DNA from: Candidatus Hodarchaeota archaeon | GTDB lineage: Archaea > Asgardarchaeota > Heimdallarchaeia > Hodarchaeales > Hodarchaeaceae | Length of the DNA: 11,272 nucleotides | Reading direction: 5' to 3' | NCBI GenBank assembly: GCA_030589605.1 | Contig: JAUUVJ010000086.1 | Coordinates: forward strand, 1-11,272 | In this document: piece by piece, positions 1-5,409 of the stretch | How positions within the stretch are numbered: position 1 is the stretch's first letter | Layout: each line of letters begins with the position of its first letter | The notes under the pieces: model-generated | What the model was told of the DNA's origin: nothing | Database searches by the model: none | What the model saw: the letters and a program-made list of their open reading frames with translations, nothing else | Translations under genes and position numbers: made by a program

Positions 1-105
1 ATTCCTGAATGCTGTTGAAGCTGACAGGATAGAGGATGTAGGGTTACATCCCTCACGATGGAGACTAGTTACGGCAACGAGCTAGTTTATGACCTCATGT
101 GAATA
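1..105. other. GC-rich, hairpin-forming left edge; RNA 3' end or CDS tail
   Basis: This stretch is close to half G+C, much richer than the AT-rich genes around it. Two hairpins can be read. GAGGATGTA at 32-40 pairs with TACATC(c)CTC just downstream, with one bulged base and a tiny loop. ACTAG near 64 pairs with CTAGT near 82. That composition and folding would suit the 3' end of a structured RNA in a low-GC genome, but it does not match any tRNA, rRNA, SRP or RNase P motif that I can recognise. The alternative is the last 27 codons of a protein on the plus strand (frame from base 2, TAG at 83-85). Its codons (ctg, agg, ggg, ccc, acg, agc) are unlike those used by the neighbouring genes, which argues against that. 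Confidence 0.3.
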
Positions 106-112
106 AAATTGA

Positions 113-154
113 CTATATTTTTAGCAATTTTAATAACCTAAACTGAATATAATA
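113..154 (+). promoter_or_regulatory. Candidate promoter region of the pcp gene
   Basis: Two TATA-like elements precede the pcp start: CTATATTTTTA at 113-123 and AATATAATA at 147-154. The second lies about 23 bases before the ATG and would give a nearly leaderless transcript. The first would give a leader of about 30 bases. There is no strong ribosome site; only AAGGG lies close to the start. In such AT-rich DNA these boxes are weak evidence. Confidence 0.3.
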
Positions 155-172
155 GTTTGTAAGGGAAAATCA

Positions 173-790
173 ATGAAAAAACTACTTTTAACTGGTTTTG
201 AACCATTTGGAGGAGAAAATATAAATCCTTCTTCAGTTATAGCTCAGGATTTCCACGGAAAAGTTATAGGGAATATTGAGGTAATAGGTCGTACAATTCC
301 GCTAAGATTTTACGAAATAGACAATATTATTTGTAGTTATATTGAAGAATTTAACCCTGATATAATAATTAACCTTGGACAAGCCCCTCGGCCAACGATT
401 TCTTACGAATACGTTGCAATAAATCTAGCACATATTTCAAGTGAATCATATAATTGTGGAGCTAAACCTAGCCATGAAACATTAGCGGAAAATGGTCCTA
501 AAGCATATTTCACGAGTCTCCCTGTTCAAGAATTAGTTAAACACTTGAGTAGCCACAAAATTCCAAGTTATATTTCCTATTCAGCTGGTACTTTTGGTTG
601 TAACCAAATTTTCTACTCTACAATGCATTATATTCATACTAACCCTAATACCAACTCAGTTTTAGCAGGTTTTATTCATATTCCACTTTTACCCGAACAA
701 ACTGTAAAATCAACTTTATCATCCTCAATGTCATTAGATTTCATGAAGAAATCAATTGAATTAATAATAAATTTTTTCAATATTAACTAA
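173..790 (+). CDS. pcp: Pyroglutamyl-peptidase I (peptidase family C15)
   Basis: Cytoplasmic cysteine peptidase that removes N-terminal pyroglutamate (5-oxoproline) from peptides. The 205-residue length is normal for the family. The opening LLTGFEPFGG with a following NPS is the family signature. The catalytic triad is complete: Glu79 in the YEYVAINLA stretch, Cys143 in SAGTFGCNQ, and His169 in GFIHIPLLPEQ. The usual GQAGGR loop reads GQAPRP here (69-74), so the substrate-side loop is somewhat altered. The ATG at 173 is chosen because the conserved TGFEPFGG begins only seven residues later, as in other members. The gene stands alone and converges on the ligase gene, with 45 bases between their stop codons, so the context adds nothing about its role. 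The assignment is firm. Confidence 0.95.
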   Translation: MKKLLLTGFEPFGGENINPSSVIAQDFHGKVIGNIEVIGRTIPLRFYEIDNIICSYIEEFNPDIIINLGQAPRPTISYEYVAINLAHISSESYNCGAKPSHETLAENGPKAYFTSLPVQELVKHLSSHKIPSYISYSAGTFGCNQIFYSTMHYIHTNPNTNSVLAGFIHIPLLPEQTVKSTLSSSMSLDFMKKSIELIINFFNIN

Positions 791-799
791 CTGCTTGTA

Positions 800-826
800 G
801 ATGAAGAAAAAAGAGAAATGAAAAAC
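800..826 (-). terminator. Possible oligo-T terminator for the ligase transcript
   Basis: Read on the minus strand, just after the ligase stop at 836, the sequence has two T tracts (five T and then six T, from the A runs at 821-825 and 807-812). Oligo-T tracts of this kind end many archaeal transcripts without a hairpin. They sit in the short gap between two convergent genes, where a terminator would be expected. The base composition makes chance T runs common. Confidence 0.35.
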
Positions 827-835
827 CTATATATT

Positions 836-1267
836 TCAAGAAATACTTTGGAAGGATTTAAGAATAGGTTGAGCTAAATCAGCGGCAGTTGTTCCAGGAG
901 TTTGACAGTTTTGATCTTTTAAAAAACTTTCAATGTATAAAGGTAAATTAATTGTACTTAAATCTGTATTTTTAAGATGAGATTCCAATTGAGGAAGAAT
1001 AGTATCTGGATAAATCCAAAAGTCTCCACTTATCAAAATGTCAGTAAGTATAGAATCTTTAAACTCGCACATGGTCTGTATTAGGCCTCCAGTCGACTTA
1101 TAAGTTCCTTCCACCACGTGACTCGATCCATGAATCTTAATTTTATGAAAAAGATTTTTACCTCTCTGATTAATTTGATACAACCATTCGTCTGTGAGAT
1201 ATTGTTTTCTTAGTTTTTCCATTATCTCAATGGTTTTAGGATTTAAAGAAGTTTTATTAAAGTGCAC
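836..1267 (-). CDS. C-terminal half of lipoate-protein ligase (LplB-like), downstream of an in-frame TGA
   Basis: This is the accessory C-terminal domain of the lipoate-protein ligase whose catalytic domain lies just upstream on the same strand. The stretch from about residue 58 (KSTGGLIQ, then GDFWIYP near residue 81) resembles the LplA C-terminal/LplB domain, which in ligases is needed for adenylate formation. Archaea such as Thermoplasma encode it as a separate LplB. The frame is the same as that of the catalytic half, and it stays open from the TGA at 1331-1333 down to 836. The 21 codons between the TGA and the GTG at 1267 (beginning YIPDREAII, ending EEHLG) look like the linker helix that joins the two domains in intact enzymes. 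GTG at 1265-1267 is the first usual start codon after the TGA, but it lacks a ribosome site and would cut that linker. The half is therefore more likely part of one ancestral 369-codon gene than an independent gene. Confidence 0.65.
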   Translation of the reverse strand: MHFNKTSLNPKTIEIMEKLRKQYLTDEWLYQINQRGKNLFHKIKIHGSSHVVEGTYKSTGGLIQTMCEFKDSILTDILISGDFWIYPDTILPQLESHLKNTDLSTINLPLYIESFLKDQNCQTPGTTAADLAQPILKSFQSIS

Positions 1268-1330
1268 TCCAAGATGTTCTTCGAATTGGGCTAGATATTC
1301 TTTGATAATGGCTTCACGATCGGGAATATA

Positions 1331-1333
1331 TCA
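1331..1333 (-). other. In-frame TGA between ligase domains
   Basis: The plus strand reads tca here, giving TGA on the minus strand after codons for KDEL and before TAT ATT CCC. The distance to the downstream open frame is an exact multiple of three, with no stop before 836. Both sides match adjoining parts of one ligase. A point mutation, a base-calling error, read-through and a genuine split into LplA and LplB are all possible. Confidence 0.85.
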
Positions 1334-1945
1334 TAACTCATCTTTAAAAGACGACATTCCTGCTTCAAGCGATTTTATTACTTTATCACGGAATTTTTCA
1401 TTTGGTACTTTTAATATTTGTGCCATTCCTTTACGAGGGAAGTCCAATATAAAATTTCCAACTAAAATTTGAGCTTGCTCAAGAAGAGCCGCACCATTTC
1501 CTGATATTTTCTTATTTCCTACTAAAATATCGTTAACTGGACGATATACAGCTTCAATATTAAAATGACGATAGGTTTGAACTACTGGATGTAGTAATTT
1601 GGAGAATAAAGAACTCACCTTTCGTGGAATTACTTTAGAATCAGTATGGGCAATAATTTGGTAAAATAATTGGTCCGAGTCTAGTAATACTGTACCTCCA
1701 CCACAAGCTCTACGAACAACTGGAATTTCATTTTTTTTACAATAATCTAAATCTACCACTTGATTTAATGATTGATGTAAACCGCAACTAACGATAGGAT
1801 ATTTTGGCCAATCGATAACAAGAAGATCTTTTTCTTGAATTCCTTTACTTCGTGCAATTGCGGCAGCATGCCAAACCGTTTGAGTGTTGATACTATCAGT
1901 TTCTTTAAGAAAGATAAGATCCCATTCATTATCTGAAGCTGTCAT
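1331..1945 (-). CDS. lplA: Lipoate-protein ligase A, catalytic N-terminal domain (ends at in-frame TGA)
   Basis: Member of the biotin/lipoate A/B ligase fold, which attaches lipoate to lysines of lipoyl domains such as those of 2-oxoacid dehydrogenases and GcvH. Counting from the ATG at 1945, the nucleotide loop RRACGGGTV is near residues 78-86 and the lysine-bearing NDILVGNKKISGNG near 138-151, with the catalytic-type Lys near 146. VPNEKFRDKVIKS near 180-192 marks the end of the domain. Two deviations are visible: LD stands where most ligases have HD after the glycine loop, and the usual HHGTLL reads ILVGNFIL. This may be a divergent subtype. A GTG at 1954 would add three residues; ATG 1945 is preferred. 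The frame ends at TGA 1331-1333, but homologous sequence continues in frame beyond it. Intact enzymes such as E. coli LplA have about 340 residues, so the N-half alone is incomplete unless the C-half is supplied separately. Confidence 0.8.
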   Translation of the reverse strand: MTASDNEWDLIFLKETDSINTQTVWHAAAIARSKGIQEKDLLVIDWPKYPIVSCGLHQSLNQVVDLDYCKKNEIPVVRRACGGGTVLLDSDQLFYQIIAHTDSKVIPRKVSSLFSKLLHPVVQTYRHFNIEAVYRPVNDILVGNKKISGNGAALLEQAQILVGNFILDFPRKGMAQILKVPNEKFRDKVIKSLEAGMSSFKDEL

Positions 1946-1954
1946 AATAATCAC

Positions 1955-2104
1955 TGTTGAAAAAAGTCTTTTTTACCAAATAAAGTACATAACCAATATT
2001 TAGATACAATTTCTTTGGATTATAAAGGAAGTTAATTAAAGTCATCTTTTTCAGATCATAAAAATACCTTTTAAACCATTCTCAATGCTTATGGAAAGAT
2101 AGGA
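1955..2104. promoter_or_regulatory. Divergent promoter region between lplA and cofD
   Basis: These 150 bases separate two genes that point away from each other, so both promoters must lie here. For cofD, CTTTTAAA near 2069-2076 is a TATA-like element about 30 bases before the ATG. For the ligase, the minus strand has CTTTATTT near 1978-1985, about 35 bases before the ATG at 1945, and TTATAAT-like sequence farther up. Neither gene has a convincing ribosome site (cofD has only GGA touching the ATG), which suggests short or absent leaders. Confidence 0.35.
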
Positions 2105-3037
2105 ATGCGTTCCTCTAATATATTATTTTTATCAGGTGGTACAGGAACCCCAAAATTGTTACAGGGAGCTAGAAATATCATCGATGAACAGAAAATCACG
2201 ATTATTGGGAATACTGGGGATGATTGGAACTTTTATGGACTGTATGTATCCCCAGATGTTGATAGTGTGTTATTAACTCTATCAAATCTAATTGATTCTT
2301 CAAAGTGGTGGGGTATCAAAAATGATACTTTTAAGCTAACAAAATTTCTGAAAAAAACCTTAAAAGAGAATGTTTGGTTCAATCTTGGGGATTATGACGC
2401 AGGTTTATGTTTATTCAGATCTTATCTTCTTGAAAAAGGGAAATCACTAACTGAAGCTACAGAAATCATTAAAAGTCGTCTAGGTATACAATCTACCATA
2501 TTACCAATGGGAAACCAGTTAATTCAAACACAAATTTCCACTCCAGATAAAACAATGCATTTACAGGAGTTTTGGGTAAAATATCGTGGAGAACCTCAAG
2601 TAAATAATATCTTCTTTGAGGGAGATCTTTCGAGAACTACTTCTCAAGTTTTGGATGCAATTGATAAAGCAGATATTATAATATTTGGCCCTAGCAATCC
2701 TGTATCTTCGCTAGGGCCTATTTTATCTATTGTCCCGCTACGAAAGGCCCTTCAGGACGCTTCAGGTGTTCGAATTGCTATTAGTCCAATAATTGGTGAT
2801 AAAGCGGTATCAGGTCCAACTGCTTCATTTTTAAAAGCTTGGAATAAACCTGTATCTCCTGTAGCCATAGTAGAATTGTATAATGATGTCTTTGATGAAT
2901 TTATTATCCATAAGACTGATAGTCAATATCAAGAGAAAATTAAAGAAATTGGTGTTAATCCAATCCTTGATGATATAATAATCAATACTCCTGCTGCTGC
3001 GGAAAGATTAATGAATAACATTATGGAAAGAGTATAA
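2105..3037 (+). CDS. cofD: 2-phospho-L-lactate transferase CofD (F420 biosynthesis)
   Basis: Transfers the phospho-lactyl (or related) group from the CofC-made nucleotide to the deazaflavin Fo, giving F420-0 or its dehydro form. The 310-residue length is typical. Motifs run in family order: LSGGTGTPKLLQG (9-21), NTGDDWNFYGLYVSPDVDS (36-54, holding the metal-binding aspartates), WWGIKNDTF (68-76), LPMGNQLIQT (133-142), FWVKYRGEP (156-164), GPSNPVSSLGPIL (195-207) and SPIIGDKAVSGP (227-238). One oddity is residues 95-102, which read GDYDAGLC where typical members have GDRDxATH, so the Arg and His are missing. The stop is followed at once by the ATG of the TIM-barrel gene, so the two are very likely co-transcribed and perhaps translationally coupled. 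CofC follows on the same strand. The family assignment is firm; the exact donor substrate is not shown. Confidence 0.93.
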   Translation: MRSSNILFLSGGTGTPKLLQGARNIIDEQKITIIGNTGDDWNFYGLYVSPDVDSVLLTLSNLIDSSKWWGIKNDTFKLTKFLKKTLKENVWFNLGDYDAGLCLFRSYLLEKGKSLTEATEIIKSRLGIQSTILPMGNQLIQTQISTPDKTMHLQEFWVKYRGEPQVNNIFFEGDLSRTTSQVLDAIDKADIIIFGPSNPVSSLGPILSIVPLRKALQDASGVRIAISPIIGDKAVSGPTASFLKAWNKPVSPVAIVELYNDVFDEFIIHKTDSQYQEKIKEIGVNPILDDIIINTPAAAERLMNNIMERV

Positions 3038-3796
3038 ATGGGAAATTTCGTGAATTCCAGTGTATTAGCTGCAATGGCAGGTATTACAAATGGAAATTTT
3101 TCAAACCATTGTCTTGTGGAAGGTGGAGCTGGATTTGTAACAATCGGGGGGTATTCTATTGGTAAGGAAATGATAAGGGCCTCTATCAAATCTAAACAGA
3201 GAGGAAGAAATGAATTCATTCTAAACTATAGGGAAGAGGAGAAAGAGATCTATCATGAAATAAGCAAAATATCGGAAAGTTCTCGTGTTATAATCAACTT
3301 GAGGGTGAATACCTATTCTGTTGCTAAAAATTTTGCTATAAGATTTAGGGATTTACTAAATAAAGATCAACCAACTCTGGAAATTAATGCACACTGTCGT
3401 CAGACTGAAATTGTGGAAAAAGGTGGAGGTCAAAGTTTATTACAACGTATCGATACGCTTGAAAAAATCGTAAAAGCTTTTCAATCAGAGGATTTCAAAG
3501 TATCATTAAAAATTCGCGGAAATACTGTACCTCCGTCTTTTCTTATACCACAAATAGAAAAATGGCATCTTGATTTCTTACATATTGACTCTTATAAAGA
3601 AGGATCTCCAGGAACGGATCTAAAACTGTTGAATCATTACACTAAGGCTCTAGATATCGCAATAATAGGAAACAATTCAGTAATTGATTTACAAAGTGCT
3701 CTTGCTATATTGAATACTGGTGCAAGTTATTTTTCGATTGCGAGAGCTGCTCAAAGGAATCCTTCAATTTTTAGTAATCTCCTAAAACATTTTTAG
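3038..3796 (+). CDS. Archaeal NifR3-related (dihydrouridine-synthase-like) TIM-barrel protein
   Basis: A 252-residue flavin-type TIM barrel related to tRNA-dihydrouridine synthases, probably of the distant archaeal NifR3-related group. MAGITNGNF (13-21) corresponds to the DUS phosphate/FMN motif MAGVTDxxF. INAHCRQTE (116-124) places Cys120 where DUS enzymes have their catalytic cysteine. KGGGQSLL (128-135) and VSLKIRG (155-161) follow, and IIGNNSV (209-215) with a TGASYFSIARAAQRNPSIF stretch (227-245) forms the second phosphate site. The protein is shorter than true DUS enzymes (about 320 residues) and lacks their C-terminal RNA-binding helical domain, so it may not act on tRNA. It begins on the base after the cofD stop and precedes cofC, which suggests an undefined flavin-dependent or scaffold role tied to F420 or its precursors. 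That role is inference. Confidence 0.75.
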   Translation: MGNFVNSSVLAAMAGITNGNFSNHCLVEGGAGFVTIGGYSIGKEMIRASIKSKQRGRNEFILNYREEEKEIYHEISKISESSRVIINLRVNTYSVAKNFAIRFRDLLNKDQPTLEINAHCRQTEIVEKGGGQSLLQRIDTLEKIVKAFQSEDFKVSLKIRGNTVPPSFLIPQIEKWHLDFLHIDSYKEGSPGTDLKLLNHYTKALDIAIIGNNSVIDLQSALAILNTGASYFSIARAAQRNPSIFSNLLKHF

Positions 3797-3830
3797 GATA
3801 ATGAGTCTATTGTATTTATTGGTCAATTGA

Positions 3831-3846
3831 AGGTGGATTTCATCTG
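3831..3846 (+). promoter_or_regulatory. Ribosome site suggesting an upstream CTG start for cofC
   Basis: AGGTGGA at 3831-3837 resembles the archaeal GGAGGTGAT ribosome site. It stands seven bases before CTG at 3844, which is in frame with cofC, but about 24 bases before the TTG at 3862. No ATG or GTG start exists in this frame after the stop at 3802. A CTG start would add six residues (Met-KITEI) in front of the first beta strand. Confidence 0.35.
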
Positions 3847-3861
3847 AAAATAACCGAAATT

Positions 3862-4515
3862 TTGGTACTTGTTCAGATTAAAGATCCTTTATACACAAAA
3901 ACTCGATTAAAGTCAGTTTTACCCTTAGAATACACCACAACCATTGATAAATTGGTAGAACTATGCTTTATTAACACAATATTGATGCTAAAAAAAATAC
4001 CGTGTTCTTTTGGCGTTATTTCTCCATCTCAATCAATTTTAAAGCGAATTCAAAAAAATGGAGCAGTTTTTACCTATCAAGATTCAGGAAGTAACCTTAA
4101 TACAGCATTGTCAGATGCTATTCAAAAAATACCACGAAAGCAACCCATTCTAATTATTATGCCTGATTTACCGTTCCTGAACCAAATTTTTTTCCATACT
4201 CTGTTCAACGAAATTGAAAACACAGATATAGTGATTATTCCCTCATCATCTCAAAATAATGATTTTGGTACAGCAGCTTTATACATGAGTGAACCTGATT
4301 TATTAGAATTCGATTTTGGAAAAAATAGTTGTCATCGTTTTAAAAACAAAGCAGCTTCCAAAGGTTTCAAGTATAAAATCCTTGATTTAATTCCATATAA
4401 TAGAGATTTAGATACGTTAGATGACGTTAAATACCTAGAACGGCATTTACACCAAGTATTCAAACCTGAAATGTACTCTGAAATTCTTAATCAAATTGAT
4501 TTTAATATTATATAG
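3862..4515 (+). CDS. cofC: 2-phospho-L-lactate guanylyltransferase CofC (F420 biosynthesis)
   Basis: Nucleotidyltransferase that joins GTP to 2-phospho-L-lactate (or PEP or 3-phosphoglycerate in other lineages), giving the donor used by CofD. With 217 residues it has the usual size. Visible motifs: LVQIKDPLYTKTRL (3-16, matching IPVK..xKTRL), SGSNLNTAL (75-83), IIMPDLPFL (98-106, the metal-binding aspartate), FGTAAL (135-140), FGKNSCHRF (152-160) and RDLDTLDDV (181-189). Two places differ from the usual form: GTN reads GTA, and SFxxH reads SCHRF, so the histidine is shifted. The start is uncertain: TTG 3862 is taken here, while an in-frame CTG at 3844 has the better ribosome site. It lies 65 bases after the TIM-barrel gene on the same strand. 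The cofD neighbourhood makes the assignment much safer than sequence alone. Confidence 0.85.
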   Translation: MVLVQIKDPLYTKTRLKSVLPLEYTTTIDKLVELCFINTILMLKKIPCSFGVISPSQSILKRIQKNGAVFTYQDSGSNLNTALSDAIQKIPRKQPILIIMPDLPFLNQIFFHTLFNEIENTDIVIIPSSSQNNDFGTAALYMSEPDLLEFDFGKNSCHRFKNKAASKGFKYKILDLIPYNRDLDTLDDVKYLERHLHQVFKPEMYSEILNQIDFNII

Positions 4516-4566
4516 TGATATATTACATAGAAAATAATCAAAAATATTAAAAACCTAGTCAATAGT

Positions 4567-4602
4567 GGCTGTTTATGGTTTCAGCCTGTCCGAATAAGGG
4601 AC
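4567..4602. ncRNA. Possible small structured RNA (two short hairpins)
   Basis: GGCTG at 4567-4571 pairs with CAGCC at 4582-4586 (ten-base loop). GTCC at 4588-4591 pairs with GGAC at 4599-4602 (seven-base loop). The stretch is richer in G+C than its surroundings. The stems are short and could arise by chance. No C/D or H/ACA box set was found, and an RNA gene is only one reading. Confidence 0.15.
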
Positions 4603-4640
4603 TTGTTCCAAACTTCGTATAAACAATTTTGTGCCAATAG

Positions 4641-4690
4641 TGTTAATATTACCTAATATTACCTAATATTACCTAATATTACTTACTATT
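4641..4690. repeat. 10-bp tandem repeat, unit acctaatatt
   Basis: Three exact, back-to-back copies of acctaatatt occupy 4651-4680. A degenerate copy lies on each side (tgttaatatt at 4641-4650 and acttactatt at 4681-4690). A 10-bp period is about one turn of B-DNA, so each unit would face the same side. It ends about 200 bases before the response-regulator promoter. It could be a multi-site operator, an iteron-like element or a simple slippage repeat. Confidence 0.85.
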
Positions 4691-4889
4691 TTTAACAAAA
4701 AAGAGAACCTAACGAGTTGTGTACACCATTTGAATGACTTTACTTCAATCGATAGTCCTGTGCTTCCCTCTTTATCTGTTACGAGTGCATTGGAGTTTCT
4801 ACAATCAGAATAATTATTTAACTGGTTCTTTTTTATTACTAATCTTCTCCGTAAATATTAATATGTTAAACCTATTCTCAAGCAATTAG

Positions 4890-4899
4890 TATATTAATA
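4890..4899 (+). promoter_or_regulatory. TATA box of the response-regulator gene
   Basis: TATATTAATA is centred about 26-27 bases before the ATG at 4921. That is the normal archaeal distance from TATA box to transcription start, so it predicts a leaderless mRNA beginning at the ATG. The absence of any ribosome site before this start agrees with that. Confidence 0.5.
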
Positions 4900-4920
4900 C
4901 CCTTTCTCTGTGTTGAAACA

Positions 4921-5295
4921 ATGTCTACTCCCCAAAAAAAGATCTTAGTCGTTGACGATGAGATAGATACATTAGAGTTACTTCGTACCGTTCTTGAACA
5001 CGAAAAGTATGAAGTTTTGAAAGCTGTTAACGGTAAAGATGCTTTAGAACAGGTAAAACAAATACCTGATTTGATACTTTTAGATGTTAGAATGCCAGGG
5101 GGATTATCTGGACTCGATGTATGTAAGCAACTAAAACAAGATGAAAGATATAAAGAAATTCCTGTAATAATATTCTCTGCAAAAGTTTTAGACCGTGATA
5201 TCGAATTAGGTTTGAAAGCTGGAGCTGTAGAGTATGTAACAAAGCCATTCAGTTCAAAAGAATTAATCAGACTGATAAAACTACATATATCATAA
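4921..5295 (+). CDS. Receiver-only (CheY-like) response regulator
   Basis: A 124-residue protein made of a single receiver domain with no output domain. The acidic pocket is Asp12-Asp13 in ILVVDDE. The phospho-acceptor is Asp55 in LILLDVRMPG. Ser86 (IIFSA) takes the Thr/Ser switch position, and Lys108-Pro109 (VTKPF) completes the active site. Tyr105 stands near the usual aromatic switch position. All residues needed for phosphorylation are present, so it should be active and signal through a protein partner. No histidine kinase is in the window, which makes it an orphan here. It sits alone between a repeat-bearing intergenic region and the sugar-nucleotide gene. It has its own leaderless-type promoter and a T run downstream, so it is probably a separate transcript. 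Confidence 0.93.
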   Translation: MSTPQKKILVVDDEIDTLELLRTVLEHEKYEVLKAVNGKDALEQVKQIPDLILLDVRMPGGLSGLDVCKQLKQDERYKEIPVIIFSAKVLDRDIELGLKAGAVEYVTKPFSSKELIRLIKLHIS

Positions 5296-5323
5296 ATTCT
5301 AAGCTGTTTATGATGAAATTTGC

Positions 5324-5329
5324 TTTTTT
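5324..5329 (+). terminator. Possible oligo-T terminator after the response regulator
   Basis: Six T residues lie about 30 bases past the stop at 5295, in the gap before the next gene. No hairpin precedes them. Archaeal termination on a T tract alone is common, but the low GC of the region makes this weak evidence. Confidence 0.3.
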
Positions 5330-5364
5330 AAATCAATAAAAGGCATAAGTAAGAAATTCTTAGA

Positions 5365-5376
5365 TTCAGATCTGAA
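5365..5376. promoter_or_regulatory. Perfect 12-bp palindrome upstream of manC
   Basis: TTCAGATCTGAA is exactly self-complementary and ends 33 bases before the ATG at 5410. That is where an archaeal TATA region or an overlapping operator would lie. It would suit a dimeric DNA-binding protein, but none is identified here. A perfect 12-mer palindrome can also arise by chance in a window of this size. Confidence 0.3.
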
Positions 5377-5398
5377 ATAGAAAGTAATTAAATTGTTT

Positions 5399-5402
5399 GA
5401 GG
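5399..5402 (+). promoter_or_regulatory. Ribosome binding site of manC
   Basis: GAGG stands seven bases before the ATG at 5410 and supports that start. The protein's conserved ILAGGGGERLWP then begins at residue 6, as expected for the family. Confidence 0.5.
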
Positions 5403-5409
5403 AAAAGAA

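Larger units (their letters stand above)
4516..4920. other. Intergenic region with repeats, no convincing gene
   Basis: These 405 bases hold no gene I can support. From left to right they contain a moderately GC-rich stretch with two short hairpins (4561-4604), a 10-bp tandem repeat (4641-4690), an unassigned segment, and the promoter of the response regulator near the right end. One plus-strand frame stays open from 4667 to 4810 (47 codons) but has no ATG or GTG start and no resemblance I recognise. Confidence 0.6.

Noticed and set aside
76..84. GCAACGAGC, a match to the conserved 16S rRNA segment near E. coli position 1100
   Set aside because: The match is nine bases only; the flanks do not resemble 16S rRNA.
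1194..1472. Open frame on the plus strand across the ligase gene
   Set aside because: It is antisense to the ligase, has no recognisable protein features, and its openness follows from the coding bias of the opposite strand.
836..1945. Genome-wide TGA-to-Trp recoding as the explanation for the ligase interruption
   Set aside because: No other gene here contains an internal TGA, Trp is TGG throughout, and oxidoreductase copy 2 ends at TGA in alignment with copy 1. Not fully excluded, because in-frame TAA or TAG stops follow soon after each terminal TGA.
2929..3219. Open frame on the minus strand across the cofD / TIM-barrel junction
   Set aside because: It is a shadow of two well-supported genes on the other strand.
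4641..4690. CRISPR array
   Set aside because: Units are 10 bp and directly adjacent with no spacers.
4667..4810. 47-codon open stretch on the plus strand in the intergenic gap
   Set aside because: It runs out of the tandem repeat, has no ATG or GTG start, only an in-frame TTG, and no domain resemblance.
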